DNA of 64,000 nucleotides, taken from contig JAAEST010000033.1 of the NCBI GenBank assembly GCA_024229115.1, forward strand, positions 62,001 to 126,000, in the 5' to 3' direction. This document shows positions 52,018 to 59,714 of the stretch, piece after piece; positions within the stretch are counted from its first letter, which is position 1; each line of letters starts with the position of its first letter. Source of the DNA: Oligoflexia bacterium. GTDB taxonomy: Bacteria; Bdellovibrionota; Bacteriovoracia; Bacteriovoracales; Bacteriovoracaceae. A program made the translations under genes and the position numbers. Below the pieces are notes generated by a model that worked only from the letters and a program-made list of their open reading frames with translations, was not told the DNA's origin and searched no databases.

Positions 52018-52504
52018 TGGACATCCTCATTTTTTCTAGAACAGAATTATAGAAGCTATATTCTTTTGTTAGATTATAGAGTTCTTTGTTTTGATAAGAT
52101 CTTGCTTTTATTTTTTCTATATCTTCTTCAAGATTATGATTATTTAGGCGATCAAGAATTAATTTCGACTTGTTAAGAAGCGCCATTTCGCGGTTTTTAA
52201 GTCTTTTGATTCTTTTCACAAAATGTTTCGGAAGCTGAGAAGTATTGTTGATAACCATTAAACCTTCGTAGGTATCAACAACAGGTGTGACCACATAGAA
52301 TGGGTAAGGAAACTTAATATTGACTTTCATCTCGTTGATTAAATCAAGAATTGTTTCAAGAGCTTCGAGAACTTTCTCTTTATCTTTTAAGTCCAAGTAA
52401 ATATAGAGTGGAAAACTACCAAGTCCACTTTTTAAAAAGGCTTCATGAAGACTAGGCTTACTATATTCTGTGCAATCGATACTTTGAAAAACTGGTAATC
52501 TCAT
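52010..52504 (-). CDS. Cytoplasmic protein, unknown
   Basis: 164 residues. The first half looks alpha/beta (GSFPLYIYLDLKDKEKVLEALETIL; PYPFYVVTPVVDTYEGLMVI), and the second half is helical and basic (KRIKRLKNREMALLNKSKLILDRL). No signal or membrane segment. The start has TATAAT 6 nt upstream on the minus strand and no Shine-Dalgarno sequence, so it looks leaderless. Paired with the coiled-coil gene downstream. No family recognised. Confidence 0.6.
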   Translation of the reverse strand: MRLPVFQSIDCTEYSKPSLHEAFLKSGLGSFPLYIYLDLKDKEKVLEALETILDLINEMKVNIKFPYPFYVVTPVVDTYEGLMVINNTSQLPKHFVKRIKRLKNREMALLNKSKLILDRLNNHNLEEDIEKIKARSYQNKELYNLTKEYSFYNSVLEKMRMSNG

Positions 52505-52562
52505 AACGATATTATATCACTTTAAAGCTTTTAAAAAACCTTTAATAGGGTAAAATACTTTT
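52505..52562. promoter_or_regulatory. Divergent intergenic region with two leaderless promoters
   Basis: Minus-strand TATAAT (52516-52511) ends 6 nt before ATG 52504. Plus-strand TAAAAT (52551-52556) ends 6 nt before ATG 52563. No Shine-Dalgarno on either side. Confidence 0.5.
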
Positions 52563-53234
52563 ATGATTGAACTATCGTTTGTTAATTTACCTGATGATTT
52601 TACTTACTTATTGCGAAGTAATATGCAGACGTCTGGAAGAGTATTTTCAGGACTTAAGAGTTATCTTAATGATCGCAAGGGAATCAAAGGAATTATCGAA
52701 TGCTCATTTAAAGATATTGATAAAGATTGTCGCTTTGATCGAATCATTAACTCGCTAGGTTGGCTTGGATTAAGAGATCGATTAGCGGCGATATATCTGG
52801 CCCATTTTCATGAGGGACACTTTCCACATCAGGTAACACTGGAAAGTATTACTGATATTCTTGATTTCGAAACGAAACTTAAAGAATATAGTCTTGAAGG
52901 CTTCAGTAGGCTTTTCCTATTAGGTTGGTACCTTTCGTTTATTTATGATCAAGATACTAGAAAAACTTTAGATACAATAGTTGATAGTAAAGTTTTAAGT
53001 TTTCTAAAGAAGAATTGTAATAGAAACCAATATCTCGATATTTTTCTCATCAATCTTTATTATTTTAGAGAGTTCTTAGGAGATGATATTTTTAAATTTT
53101 TAGAACAAGGCTACTCCTATCAAGATATTTTCTCGAATCTGTCTGAGTCGCAACAACATATTATGACCAAAAATATTTTGGCCTATAAAGCTTCTTTAAA
53201 TGAAAGCGAATTTATTGTGGAAGAAACAATTTAG
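52563..53234 (+). CDS. Cytoplasmic protein upstream of CpaF, unknown
   Basis: 223 residues, mainly helical (LIPL-like leucine-rich stretches, FSRLFLLGWYLSFIYDQDTRKTLDTIVDS). No signal peptide or membrane segment clear enough to call. It stands six bases ahead of the CpaF/TadA ATPase, so the two are co-translated and probably work together. No family recognised. Confidence 0.6.
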   Translation: MIELSFVNLPDDFTYLLRSNMQTSGRVFSGLKSYLNDRKGIKGIIECSFKDIDKDCRFDRIINSLGWLGLRDRLAAIYLAHFHEGHFPHQVTLESITDILDFETKLKEYSLEGFSRLFLLGWYLSFIYDQDTRKTLDTIVDSKVLSFLKKNCNRNQYLDIFLINLYYFREFLGDDIFKFLEQGYSYQDIFSNLSESQQHIMTKNILAYKASLNESEFIVEETI

Positions 53235-53240
53235 GATATT

Positions 53241-54266
53241 ATGAAGAATCAAGTTTGGAATTTAATAGATGAGCTAAATCAAAAAAAGGGAATCACTGAA
53301 ATTGCTATCAATGGCCCTAAAAAAGTCTTTGTTGAAAGAGCAGGGCAATTTATTCAACTCAATTACCCAATTTCACTTGAAGACTTAAATGAGTTTGCCA
53401 GCGATGTGGCCAAACAAAATCAAACAGAGTTTTCTCAGTCCAATCCCATTCTTGATGGTCGCCTTCCTGATGGTTCGAGAATTAATATTATTCATGAGAG
53501 ATATTCACAGGGAACTCCTGCAATTACGATTAGAAAATATCTCAAATCTATCACTTCATTTGATGAGAACCCGAAGATCTTTGGACTTGATGCACATTGG
53601 ATTAATCTCTTAAAGGCCATGGTCGGCTCTCGAATGAATATTATAGTATCTGGGGGAACAGGGGTTGGTAAAACGACTTTTATGAATCTAATGCTTAATG
53701 AGTTGGCTCAGGCCGAAAGAGTGATTACTATTGAAGATACTTTGGAGCTTTCTTTAAATATCCCTAATGTTGTTAGATTAGAAGGGTCTTTTGCCGCGAA
53801 GAATAGTGGTATTGGTCCAAGAGATCTCGTAAGAAATACTTTAAGGATGAGGCCTGATCGAATTATCATTGGAGAAGTTAGAGGAGGAGAACTCTTTGAT
53901 CTTCTTCAGGCGATGAATACAGGCCATGACGGATCAATGTCTTCTATTCACGCCAATAGTCCAAGTGATTGTCTTACTCGAATTGAAAACTTATTTTTGA
54001 TGGCCGGTTATGATGTGCCTAATGCTGTGGTTAGAAAACAAATGGCCATGGGGATTGATTATATAATTCAGATTACTCGCGATCGCGAAGGAAATAGAGT
54101 CCTAGGAAGTATTCTTGAATTAACAGGAATGGAAGGTAATAATATTCTAAGCCAACAAATTCTTGTCCGAGAAGAAGGTGAGTTAGTAAGCACTGGGATT
54201 ACTCCAAAGAATTTTGAGAAGCTTTGCCAAATGGGTGGGCTTGAAAAGGACTTCTTTAATCAATGA
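53241..54266 (+). CDS. CpaF/TadA-type secretion ATPase
   Basis: 341 residues. N-terminal region about 1-125, then the ATPase core with Walker A VSGGTGVGKTTFMN, Asp box TIEDTLELSL, Walker B DRIIIGEVRGGELFDLLQAMNTGHDGSMSSIHANSP, all diagnostic for type II/IV secretion ATPases of the CpaF/TadA class. TadB/TadC, pilin or outer-membrane secretin genes are absent in the window, so it appears to be an isolated ATPase. Its stop overlaps the Sua5-type gene (ATGA). Confidence 0.9.
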   Translation: MKNQVWNLIDELNQKKGITEIAINGPKKVFVERAGQFIQLNYPISLEDLNEFASDVAKQNQTEFSQSNPILDGRLPDGSRINIIHERYSQGTPAITIRKYLKSITSFDENPKIFGLDAHWINLLKAMVGSRMNIIVSGGTGVGKTTFMNLMLNELAQAERVITIEDTLELSLNIPNVVRLEGSFAAKNSGIGPRDLVRNTLRMRPDRIIIGEVRGGELFDLLQAMNTGHDGSMSSIHANSPSDCLTRIENLFLMAGYDVPNAVVRKQMAMGIDYIIQITRDREGNRVLGSILELTGMEGNNILSQQILVREEGELVSTGITPKNFEKLCQMGGLEKDFFNQ

Positions 54267-54883
54267 TAGAATATATTATTCCCGAAAATGTTGATGATCG
54301 TATTATCGATAAGGCCAGCCAACTTCTCTCTCAAGGAGAAGTCATTTGTTTTCCTACCGATACAAGTTGGATTTTAGCAGTAGACCCTTTTGTTAAGAAC
54401 TCGCTAGAAAAACTTCATAAGTTTAAGGGTGAGGAAAAGTCCAAACACTACTCACTTTTATGTGATAGTTTTAGTAGGGCCAGCGAAGTTGCAGTGGTCC
54501 CAGACAGTTGTTATCGTTTGTTAAGAAATAAAGTTCCAGGTCATTACACATTTATTTTTGAAGCGACCAAGAAATTATCAAAAGCAGTCAAAGCATCTAA
54601 GACTGATAAAGAAGTGGGACTTCGATTCCCTCCTGTCGATTTTGTAAATCGTCTAATCACTCATCACGGGCAAGTTCTTGCTTCAACCAATATCACCCAT
54701 GAAATGATGGGGATTGGAGATGAAGAGGAGCTCTATAGTTACCTGATCGAGGAGAGATTTGGGTCTCGGATTTCAATGATTCTTGATCCTGGTGAATACA
54801 ACTTTGTCGGGCAAAGTACCATCTATCAATTCACTGATAATGAAATTCAACTAGTTAGGCAAGGTGTCGGAGACTTACTTTAG
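54263..54883 (+). CDS. YciO/Sua5/YrdC-family protein
   Basis: 206 residues with the YrdC fold: IIPENVDDRIIDKASQLLSQGEVICFPTDTSW, KHYSLLCDSFSRASEVAVVPD, and PGHYTFIFEAT, VGLRFPPVDFVNRLITHHGQVLASTNI. The KxR motif of true TsaC/Sua5 enzymes (threonylcarbamoyl-AMP synthase for t6A) is not clearly present, so YciO-like is more likely. Overlaps the ATPase gene by 4 bp. Confidence 0.85.
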   Translation: MIEYIIPENVDDRIIDKASQLLSQGEVICFPTDTSWILAVDPFVKNSLEKLHKFKGEEKSKHYSLLCDSFSRASEVAVVPDSCYRLLRNKVPGHYTFIFEATKKLSKAVKASKTDKEVGLRFPPVDFVNRLITHHGQVLASTNITHEMMGIGDEEELYSYLIEERFGSRISMILDPGEYNFVGQSTIYQFTDNEIQLVRQGVGDLL

Positions 54884-54967
54884 TTCGCAGATTCCTTGTG
54901 GTTTAGCCATTAACTTACCGAAACTATTCAGAAGTAAAGAGATAAAGATAATATTAATTAGCTTTTC

Positions 54968-54973
54968 TTGACA
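54968..54973 (+). promoter_or_regulatory. Perfect -35 box (TTGACA) before the small basic protein gene
   Basis: TTGACA at 54968-54973. The -10 is not clear (TCATAT or similar near 54992). The gene's own AGGTGG and terminator support an independent unit. Confidence 0.35.
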
Positions 54974-55020
54974 TGTTGCATTAATATGTTTTCATATCTT
55001 CACATTTAATAGGTGGTACG

Positions 55021-55212
55021 TTGGTGAAAACGAAAAAGTCTTTAAAAAAATATTATAAAAACAATCGTAAGTGTGATCGTCGCAATGAGTTCAAAGAGCT
55101 AAAAGAGATCTTGGCCGAAGCAGAAGTCATTATTGATGAAACAAAATCATTTCAATTACATTTCGCAAATAATGTTCTTCATAAAATGGGCCTGGCCCAG
55201 AGGGCAAGCTAG
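55021..55212 (+). CDS. Small basic protein, unknown
   Basis: 63 residues, strongly basic in the first 22 (VKTKKSLKKYYKNNRKCDRR), then helical and acidic (ELKEILAEAEVIIDETKSF). The start is TTG with AGGTGG ahead. Between a TTGACA box and a strong terminator that overlaps its last codons, this is a compact single-gene unit, more convincing than random. It may bind RNA or a ribosomal site, but no family is recognised. Confidence 0.55.
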   Translation: MVKTKKSLKKYYKNNRKCDRRNEFKELKEILAEAEVIIDETKSFQLHFANNVLHKMGLAQRAS

Positions 55213-55227
55213 ACCAGGCTTTTTTTT
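55190..55227 (+). terminator. Terminator overlapping the end of the small basic gene
   Basis: GCCTGG (55190-55195) pairs with CCAGGC (55214-55219), followed by eight T. The upstream half of the stem lies inside the coding sequence and the stop lies in the loop. Confidence 0.75.
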
Positions 55228-55292
55228 GTGGAGGGAAGGTAGGCCCTCTTTTTACTCCCGAAGACCTACTATCATAAAAAACGATTATCGCT

Positions 55293-55544
55293 TTATCTTA
55301 AATCAGTATTAAATTTATCAACTCGTGGTCTCGTAAAAGTGTCGATCGGGAGATCGAATTTAGAATTTTGCGAGTTTGCAGGAGACTCAACAGTGTGTGA
55401 GTGTGAGGACTCATGCCCCTCAGCCGAGCTATTTTTAACAGCATCGACCGAAGCGCATGATTCTAGGAGAAACAAAAGAGAGAATATAAATAGGGCACCT
55501 TTAAGAGGCCCACGAGTGAATGTTTTATAAGAATCAGTTTTCAT
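55293..55544 (-). CDS. Small lipoprotein, unknown
   Basis: Signal sequence with lipobox LLESC (Cys30 from the ATG at 55544), then a short mature part rich in Ser, His, Glu and Asn (SSAEGHESSHSHTVESPANSQ). AAAGGAAAAGT precedes this ATG. An in-frame ATG nine codons earlier (55571) also has GGAAGG and cannot be excluded. No family recognised. Confidence 0.6.
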   Translation of the reverse strand: MKTDSYKTFTRGPLKGALFIFSLLFLLESCASVDAVKNSSAEGHESSHSHTVESPANSQNSKFDLPIDTFTRPRVDKFNTDLR

Positions 55545-55655
55545 ACTTTTCCTTTTTTGAAAGATCGTCATTGACCTTCCGATATAAAAAGTATGCCTGA
55601 TGTGAATGTTAAGTGTGTTAAGACAATGTCAATTGGTAGTTATTTGTAAGTAATT

Positions 55656-56318
55656 TCAATAACTTTCGTGACTTGTTGCGTTGTTCGCAATGGCAACGCC
55701 CGCTGAGGTCCCTAAACGAGAAGCTCCGGCGTCAATCATTGCTTGGGCACTTTGAGCGTCTCTAATCCCACCACTGGCCTTTACAAGAGCGTTATCACCA
55801 ACAGTCGATTTCATTAACTTTACATGATCAATCGTAGCTCCACCAGTGCCAAACCCTGTACTTGTTTTTACAAAGGCCACTTTAGCATCGACACAGATAT
55901 TACATGCCTCAATGATTTCTTCATTTTCAAGAAAACATGTTTCTAAAATAACTTTTAAGGGAGTCTCTCCACAGGCTTTACGAACAGCTTTAATATCTTC
56001 TTCAACTAAATTCCAGTTTCCTTCTTTCACAGCTCCTATATTGATAACCATATCAATTTCGCCAGCTCCATTTTCAATCGCGTTCTTTGCTTCAAAAGAT
56101 TTTACTGCTGAAGTATTAGCACCTAGAGGAAAGCCAACCACGGTACAAACTTTTACTTCACTTGAGTTTAATTCCTCAGCTGCTAGCTTCACATGAACCG
56201 GATTCACACAAACAGTTGCAAAATTAAATTTCTTAGCTTCTTCACACAGAGTTTTAATCTGTTCTGAAGTCGCAAATTGCTTTAATAAAGTATGGTCAAC
56301 TGTACTTGTGATATTCAT
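55656..56318 (-). CDS. deoC: Deoxyribose-phosphate aldolase
   Basis: Cleaves 2-deoxyribose-5-phosphate to glyceraldehyde-3-phosphate and acetaldehyde in deoxynucleoside catabolism. 220 residues. The Schiff-base lysine is K151 in VAFVKTSTGFGTGGAT; K180 in ALVKASGGI and D89 in GEIDMVINIG complete the active site. VCVNPVHV and VGFPLGANTS are typical family motifs. AAGGAAAGAAC precedes the ATG. A 9-bp hairpin (56343-56364) about 25 bp upstream could be an operator. Prey nucleoside use is natural for a predator, but this is only context. Confidence 0.95.
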   Translation of the reverse strand: MNITSTVDHTLLKQFATSEQIKTLCEEAKKFNFATVCVNPVHVKLAAEELNSSEVKVCTVVGFPLGANTSAVKSFEAKNAIENGAGEIDMVINIGAVKEGNWNLVEEDIKAVRKACGETPLKVILETCFLENEEIIEACNICVDAKVAFVKTSTGFGTGGATIDHVKLMKSTVGDNALVKASGGIRDAQSAQAMIDAGASRLGTSAGVAIANNATSHESY

Positions 56319-56342
56319 GTTCTTTCCTTATATAAAGAGAGT

Positions 56343-56364
56343 TTGAGCCAATATGTTGGCTTAA
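56343..56364 (-). promoter_or_regulatory. Inverted repeat upstream of deoC
   Basis: TTGAGCCAA, 4-nt loop, TTGGCTTAA: a 9-bp stem with one G-T pair. It lies between deoC and the divergent histidine kinase gene and has no T-run, so it is a likelier operator than a terminator. Confidence 0.4.
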
Positions 56365-56442
56365 ATTACTAGAAAAATCTTGTCTTATAGCGTTACGTTT
56401 GACAGTATTTGAATTGATTAAAAATGTATATGAGGACGATTA

Positions 56443-57384
56443 GTGTTTAAGGCCCGTTGGTATAATAACCCAGTCATTGTTTTTATTCTTTCGTTAGTAG
56501 CACTAATCTTCTCACTCTATTTCTATATCGATAGTTTTCTTAAGGTAAATGAAGCTTTTAGTAAATTTGTTGAAAGCCGTAATTTAGATCCTAAGCAATT
56601 CCTTCAATCTGAAACATGGGTCTTTATTCTTATTCTCTCTGTTTTAGTTGGTATTATTATTGTCTGCTTAGTTATTATCTTTATCTACTATCAAAAAATG
56701 ATTGTTCTCTATCGAATGCAGAATAACTTTATCAATGGTTTTACCCATGAGTTAAAAACTCCTATCGCTAGTTTAAAACTATTTCTAGAAACTTTCGAAA
56801 AACATAAACTTTCAGAAGAAGACCAGCAAAAATATATTGGTTTTATGAAAAGAGATATCGATCGTCTCAATGACAATGTTGTACAAATTCTTAACCTCGC
56901 AAAAATTGAAGATAAGAAATATCAAGGACAAATGGTCGTGACTGATCTCGCTGAATTCTTTGAATCACGTAGAGAGAAAGTCATCCACTTATTAGATAAA
57001 TGTCATCTGGTTATTGATCACGAAAATAGTGCTACTGTGAAGATTGACCCTCTTCTAATGGAAATGGTTTTCATTAATCTTCTAAGTAACGCTATTAATT
57101 ACAATGATAAATCACAAGCTGAAATACACATCTCTTTTAGCCGACAAGGTCGAAACGTTACCTTTCATTTCAAAGACAATGGAAGAGGTATTTCAAGAAA
57201 ACATCAAGGTAATATCTTTAAAAAATTCTATCAAGCTCAAAAAGAAGGAAAAGGCAGTGGTCTAGGACTATTCCTAGTTTCTCAAGTGGCCAAGTATCAC
57301 AAAGGTTCTGTTAAAGTTTATAGCGAAGGACCTGGGCAAGGAGCGACTTTCCTCTTTCAAATACCGACTGAGGTAATATCATGA
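56443..57384 (+). CDS. Sensor histidine kinase
   Basis: 313 residues. Two membrane helices (about 10-30 and 58-82) enclose a short extracytoplasmic loop. HisKA has GFTHELKTPIAS with His102 as phosphoacceptor. The ATPase domain shows NLLSNAINYN, DNGRGISRKHQGNIFKKFYQ and GSGLGLFLVSQVAKYH. It starts with GTG after GAGGA. The ATGA overlap ties it to the response regulator, its evident partner. The small loop suggests a membrane or simple envelope signal, as with many PhoR/CpxA-like kinases; the signal is unknown. Confidence 0.92.
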   Translation: MFKARWYNNPVIVFILSLVALIFSLYFYIDSFLKVNEAFSKFVESRNLDPKQFLQSETWVFILILSVLVGIIIVCLVIIFIYYQKMIVLYRMQNNFINGFTHELKTPIASLKLFLETFEKHKLSEEDQQKYIGFMKRDIDRLNDNVVQILNLAKIEDKKYQGQMVVTDLAEFFESRREKVIHLLDKCHLVIDHENSATVKIDPLLMEMVFINLLSNAINYNDKSQAEIHISFSRQGRNVTFHFKDNGRGISRKHQGNIFKKFYQAQKEGKGSGLGLFLVSQVAKYHKGSVKVYSEGPGQGATFLFQIPTEVIS

Positions 57385-58079
57385 ATGAAAAAAAAATATT
57401 AGTTATAGAAGATGAAGATCATCTCGCAGAAGGAATAAAACTAAACCTAAAACTAAAAGGACATCAGGTTGAACGAGCATCTAATGGTCAAGAAGGTTTA
57501 GAAATTTGGAAACAATATAAACCAGACCTAATCGTCCTCGATATTATGATGCCCATAATGGATGGTTATCAAGTCTTAGAAAATATCAGAAAGGTCGATT
57601 CTAAACTTCCTATCCTCATTCTCTCAGCAAAAAATGAAGCCGCTGACAAAGTTAAAGCTCTTCAAAAAGGTGTTGATGACTACCTCGAAAAACCATTCGA
57701 CCTAGAAGAGTTTCTACTCAGAGTAGAAAGACTCCTCTTAAGAGGAGAATGGTCTCAATCTGAAGTTGATCAACTTGATGATATCTACAATTTTGGACCT
57801 TTCACTATTGATTTCGTTCAATGCCACTTCCTCAACCGTGGCAAAAAAGTTTCACTCACAATTCAAGAACTCAAAGTCCTAAGACTCTTCATCGCCCACC
57901 AAGGAAAACCAGTCACAAGAGAACAACTTCTCAAAGAAGGCTGGGGCTACGACGAAGGAACTCACACCAGAACCCTCGACAACTTCATGGTTCGCCTAAG
58001 AAAATACTTTGAGGCCGACCCAAAGAATCCTGAGTACTTCAAATCTGTACGTGGCGTAGGTTACCGTTTCGACCCTTAA
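57381..58079 (+). CDS. OmpR/PhoB-family response regulator
   Basis: 232 residues. Receiver domain with acidic DED cluster, Asp54 in LIVLDIMMP, Ser/Thr in LILSAKN and Lys in YLEKPF. The C-terminal winged helix reads LTIQELKVLRLF and MVRLRKYFEADPKNPEYFKSVRGVGYRF, the OmpR-type DNA-binding fold. Pairs with the kinase through a 4-bp overlap. Its stop codon is part of the inverted repeat from 58076 on. Confidence 0.94.
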   Translation: MNEKKILVIEDEDHLAEGIKLNLKLKGHQVERASNGQEGLEIWKQYKPDLIVLDIMMPIMDGYQVLENIRKVDSKLPILILSAKNEAADKVKALQKGVDDYLEKPFDLEEFLLRVERLLLRGEWSQSEVDQLDDIYNFGPFTIDFVQCHFLNRGKKVSLTIQELKVLRLFIAHQGKPVTREQLLKEGWGYDEGTHTRTLDNFMVRLRKYFEADPKNPEYFKSVRGVGYRFDP

Positions 58080-58199
58080 ACATAAATATTTGGGAGTCTT
58101 TGTTGTCAGGTTGCAGACTTATCGCCTGCGACATACTATTTGTATGTCTCGGCTCTTCGCTTTACCTTCCTAAAATCCTCCTCAAATCTCTATGTTTAA
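58076..58199. repeat. Large imperfect inverted repeat (about 124 bp)
   Basis: The end TTAAACATA (58076-58084) pairs with TATGTTTAA (58191-58199). The stem continues with mismatches (ATTTG/CAAAT and GGAG/CTCC). Inside is a perfect stem GACATAC/GTATGTC (58130-58136 and 58142-58148) and a CAGG/CCTG pair. The stop of the response regulator lies within it. It may be a transcription terminator-like structure or a small mobile repeat. Confidence 0.6.
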
Positions 58200-58322
58200 A
58201 TATGAAAAAGTTAGTACATATCTATGAAATTGTTGGTTGATGCGGGGTGGCTATTCAAGATGGGGAAGGCCCTATAACATGCCTTTGTTTTAGTAATTGG
58301 ATAAATTATCAAAGGAATAAAT

Positions 58323-59093
58323 ATGAGTTTATTAGCTGGTAAAAAAGCACTTGTTTTAGGGATCGCCAATGATCGTTCAATCGCTTGGGGGATCACAAAA
58401 GCACTTAAGGCCCAAGGAGCTCAGGTTGCTCTTAGTTACTTAAATGAAAATCTTCAAAAAAGAGTAGAGCCATTAGCTGATGAAGTTGGTGCAGACTTTA
58501 TTTTTGAAATGGATGTGACTGTTGATGAACATTACGATCAAGTTAAAAAGATCGTTGAAGAGAAGTGGGGGAAGTTTGATATTCTTGTTCACTCACTTGC
58601 TTTTGCCGATAAAAATGATCTTAAAGCAGACTTCTCTGATACCACAAGAGAAGGTTTTAAAATGGCCTGCGATATTTCAGCATTTTCATTAGTAGGTCTT
58701 TGCCATCACTTAAAACCTCTTCTTAATGATGGTGCTTCAGTTATGGCCATGACTTATCATGGATCAGTTCAAGTTGTACCTGGTTATAATGTTATGGGTG
58801 TTGCGAAAGCTGCTCTAGAAAGCTCTGCCAGATATCTAGCAGAAGACCTAGGAAGAAATAATATTAGAGTTAACTGTATCTCTGCCGGGCCAATCAGAAC
58901 ACTTGCTGCTTCTGGTGTTCCAGGAATGAGAAAAATGTTTGATACAATTGAAGAACGTGCACCACTTAGAAAAAATGTATCTCAAGATGATGTTGCAGGT
59001 TCGGCAGTTTATCTTGCAAGTGATTTAAGTAATGGTGTAACTGGACAAGTTATTTATGTTGATTCAGGTATTTCAACTGTTGCTTGTATTTAA
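58323..59093 (+). CDS. fabI: Enoyl-[acyl-carrier-protein] reductase
   Basis: Last step of each fatty-acid elongation cycle. 256 residues. The NADH-binding start GIANDRSIAWGI replaces the usual Rossmann glycine set and is diagnostic for FabI. The catalytic pair sits in PGYNVMGVAKAALE (Tyr and Lys, six residues between). LVHSLAFADKNDL and the final GQVIYVDSGIS are also FabI motifs. AAAGGAATA precedes the ATG. Strong terminator downstream; single-gene unit. Confidence 0.96.
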   Translation: MSLLAGKKALVLGIANDRSIAWGITKALKAQGAQVALSYLNENLQKRVEPLADEVGADFIFEMDVTVDEHYDQVKKIVEEKWGKFDILVHSLAFADKNDLKADFSDTTREGFKMACDISAFSLVGLCHHLKPLLNDGASVMAMTYHGSVQVVPGYNVMGVAKAALESSARYLAEDLGRNNIRVNCISAGPIRTLAASGVPGMRKMFDTIEERAPLRKNVSQDDVAGSAVYLASDLSNGVTGQVIYVDSGISTVACI

Positions 59094-59116
59094 GAAAATA
59101 AAAATTCTCAAATAAC

Positions 59117-59143
59117 AAAGGCCTCATTAAGAGGCCTTTTTTT
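59117..59143 (+). terminator. Terminator of fabI
   Basis: AAAGGCCTC, loop ATTAA, GAGGCCTTT followed by T. Perfect 9-bp stem. It may also end the small minus-strand gene at 59165. Confidence 0.9.
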
Positions 59144-59164
59144 ATATCTAAAATATTTAGTTTT

Positions 59165-59287
59165 TTAGTGGTCGTGTGGCTCACTCATTGCTTCGTCATC
59201 GAAGTCTGTCATAGCAATTACCAGCGAAAGAGGTAAGAGGGCCCAAGTTCCAATTAGACATAATGCTACAAATACTGAAAAGCTCAT
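59165..59287 (-). CDS. Small single-pass membrane protein (40 aa)
   Basis: ATG at 59287 on the minus strand gives 40 codons: a hydrophobic segment (MSFSVFVALCLIGTWALLPL) followed by SLVIAM and an acidic/histidine-rich tail ending EPHDH. AAAAGGAATATAT lies before the ATG, a good Shine-Dalgarno at correct spacing. Downstream is a strong terminator. Too short for recognition by family; small accessory subunits of membrane complexes have this layout. Confidence 0.55.
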   Translation of the reverse strand: MSFSVFVALCLIGTWALLPLSLVIAMTDFDDEAMSEPHDH

Positions 59288-59429
59288 ATATATTCCTTTT
59301 AATTGTGATTTAGGTCTATTTTAAGGCCTTTTTTAGATTTTGGCCATTGACCACTCAAAAAAACTCATGAAAAATATTGGAGTTCAAAGGGAATTTGAAT
59401 CTATTTTTGACTATTTAAGGAGAAATACC

Positions 59430-59654
59430 ATGGCTAAGAAAAAAGCAAAAAAAGCAGCAAAGAAAAAATCATTAGAAATGCTTCTAGTTGGATCAAAGAC
59501 TAAAGAAGCTCTTAAAGGTTCTGGAAAGAACACTCTTAACGTTTCAGGTGATGCTCTTGAAGCATTCAATGCAATCGTTCACGAACTAGCTGAAAAAGCT
59601 CGTGAAAGATGTGTATCTAACGGTAGAAAAACTGTAAGACCATCTGACTTCTAA
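59430..59654 (+). CDS. Bacterial histone-fold protein with lysine-rich N-terminal tail
   Basis: 74 residues. The first 13 are almost all lysine and alanine (MAKKKAKKAAKKK). The rest, starting SLEMLLVGSKTKEALK, is a histone-like fold: the long central helix VSGDALEAFNAIVHELAEKA is followed by NGRKTVRPSDF, the RKTVRPxD loop shared by archaeal histones and Bdellovibrio Bd0055. It ends there, so the third helix is missing or minimal, as reported for the bacterial protein. Strong AAGGAG ahead of the ATG; longer frame from 59340 has no support. Terminator follows. Likely an abundant nucleoid protein. Confidence 0.85.
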   Translation: MAKKKAKKAAKKKSLEMLLVGSKTKEALKGSGKNTLNVSGDALEAFNAIVHELAEKARERCVSNGRKTVRPSDF

Positions 59655-59685
59655 GAAATATATAAGAAATAATTTATATAATTCG

Positions 59686-59714
59686 AAAGCCTCCTATTTT
59701 AGGAGGCTTTTTTT
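59686..59714 (+). terminator. Terminator of the histone gene
   Basis: AAAGCCTCCT, loop ATTTT, AGGAGGCTTT and a T run. Perfect 10-bp stem. Confidence 0.92.

Noticed and set aside
54263-54883. True TsaC/Sua5 t6A enzyme
   Set aside because: The KxR motif expected in active TsaC is not clear, and YciO-like is more cautious.
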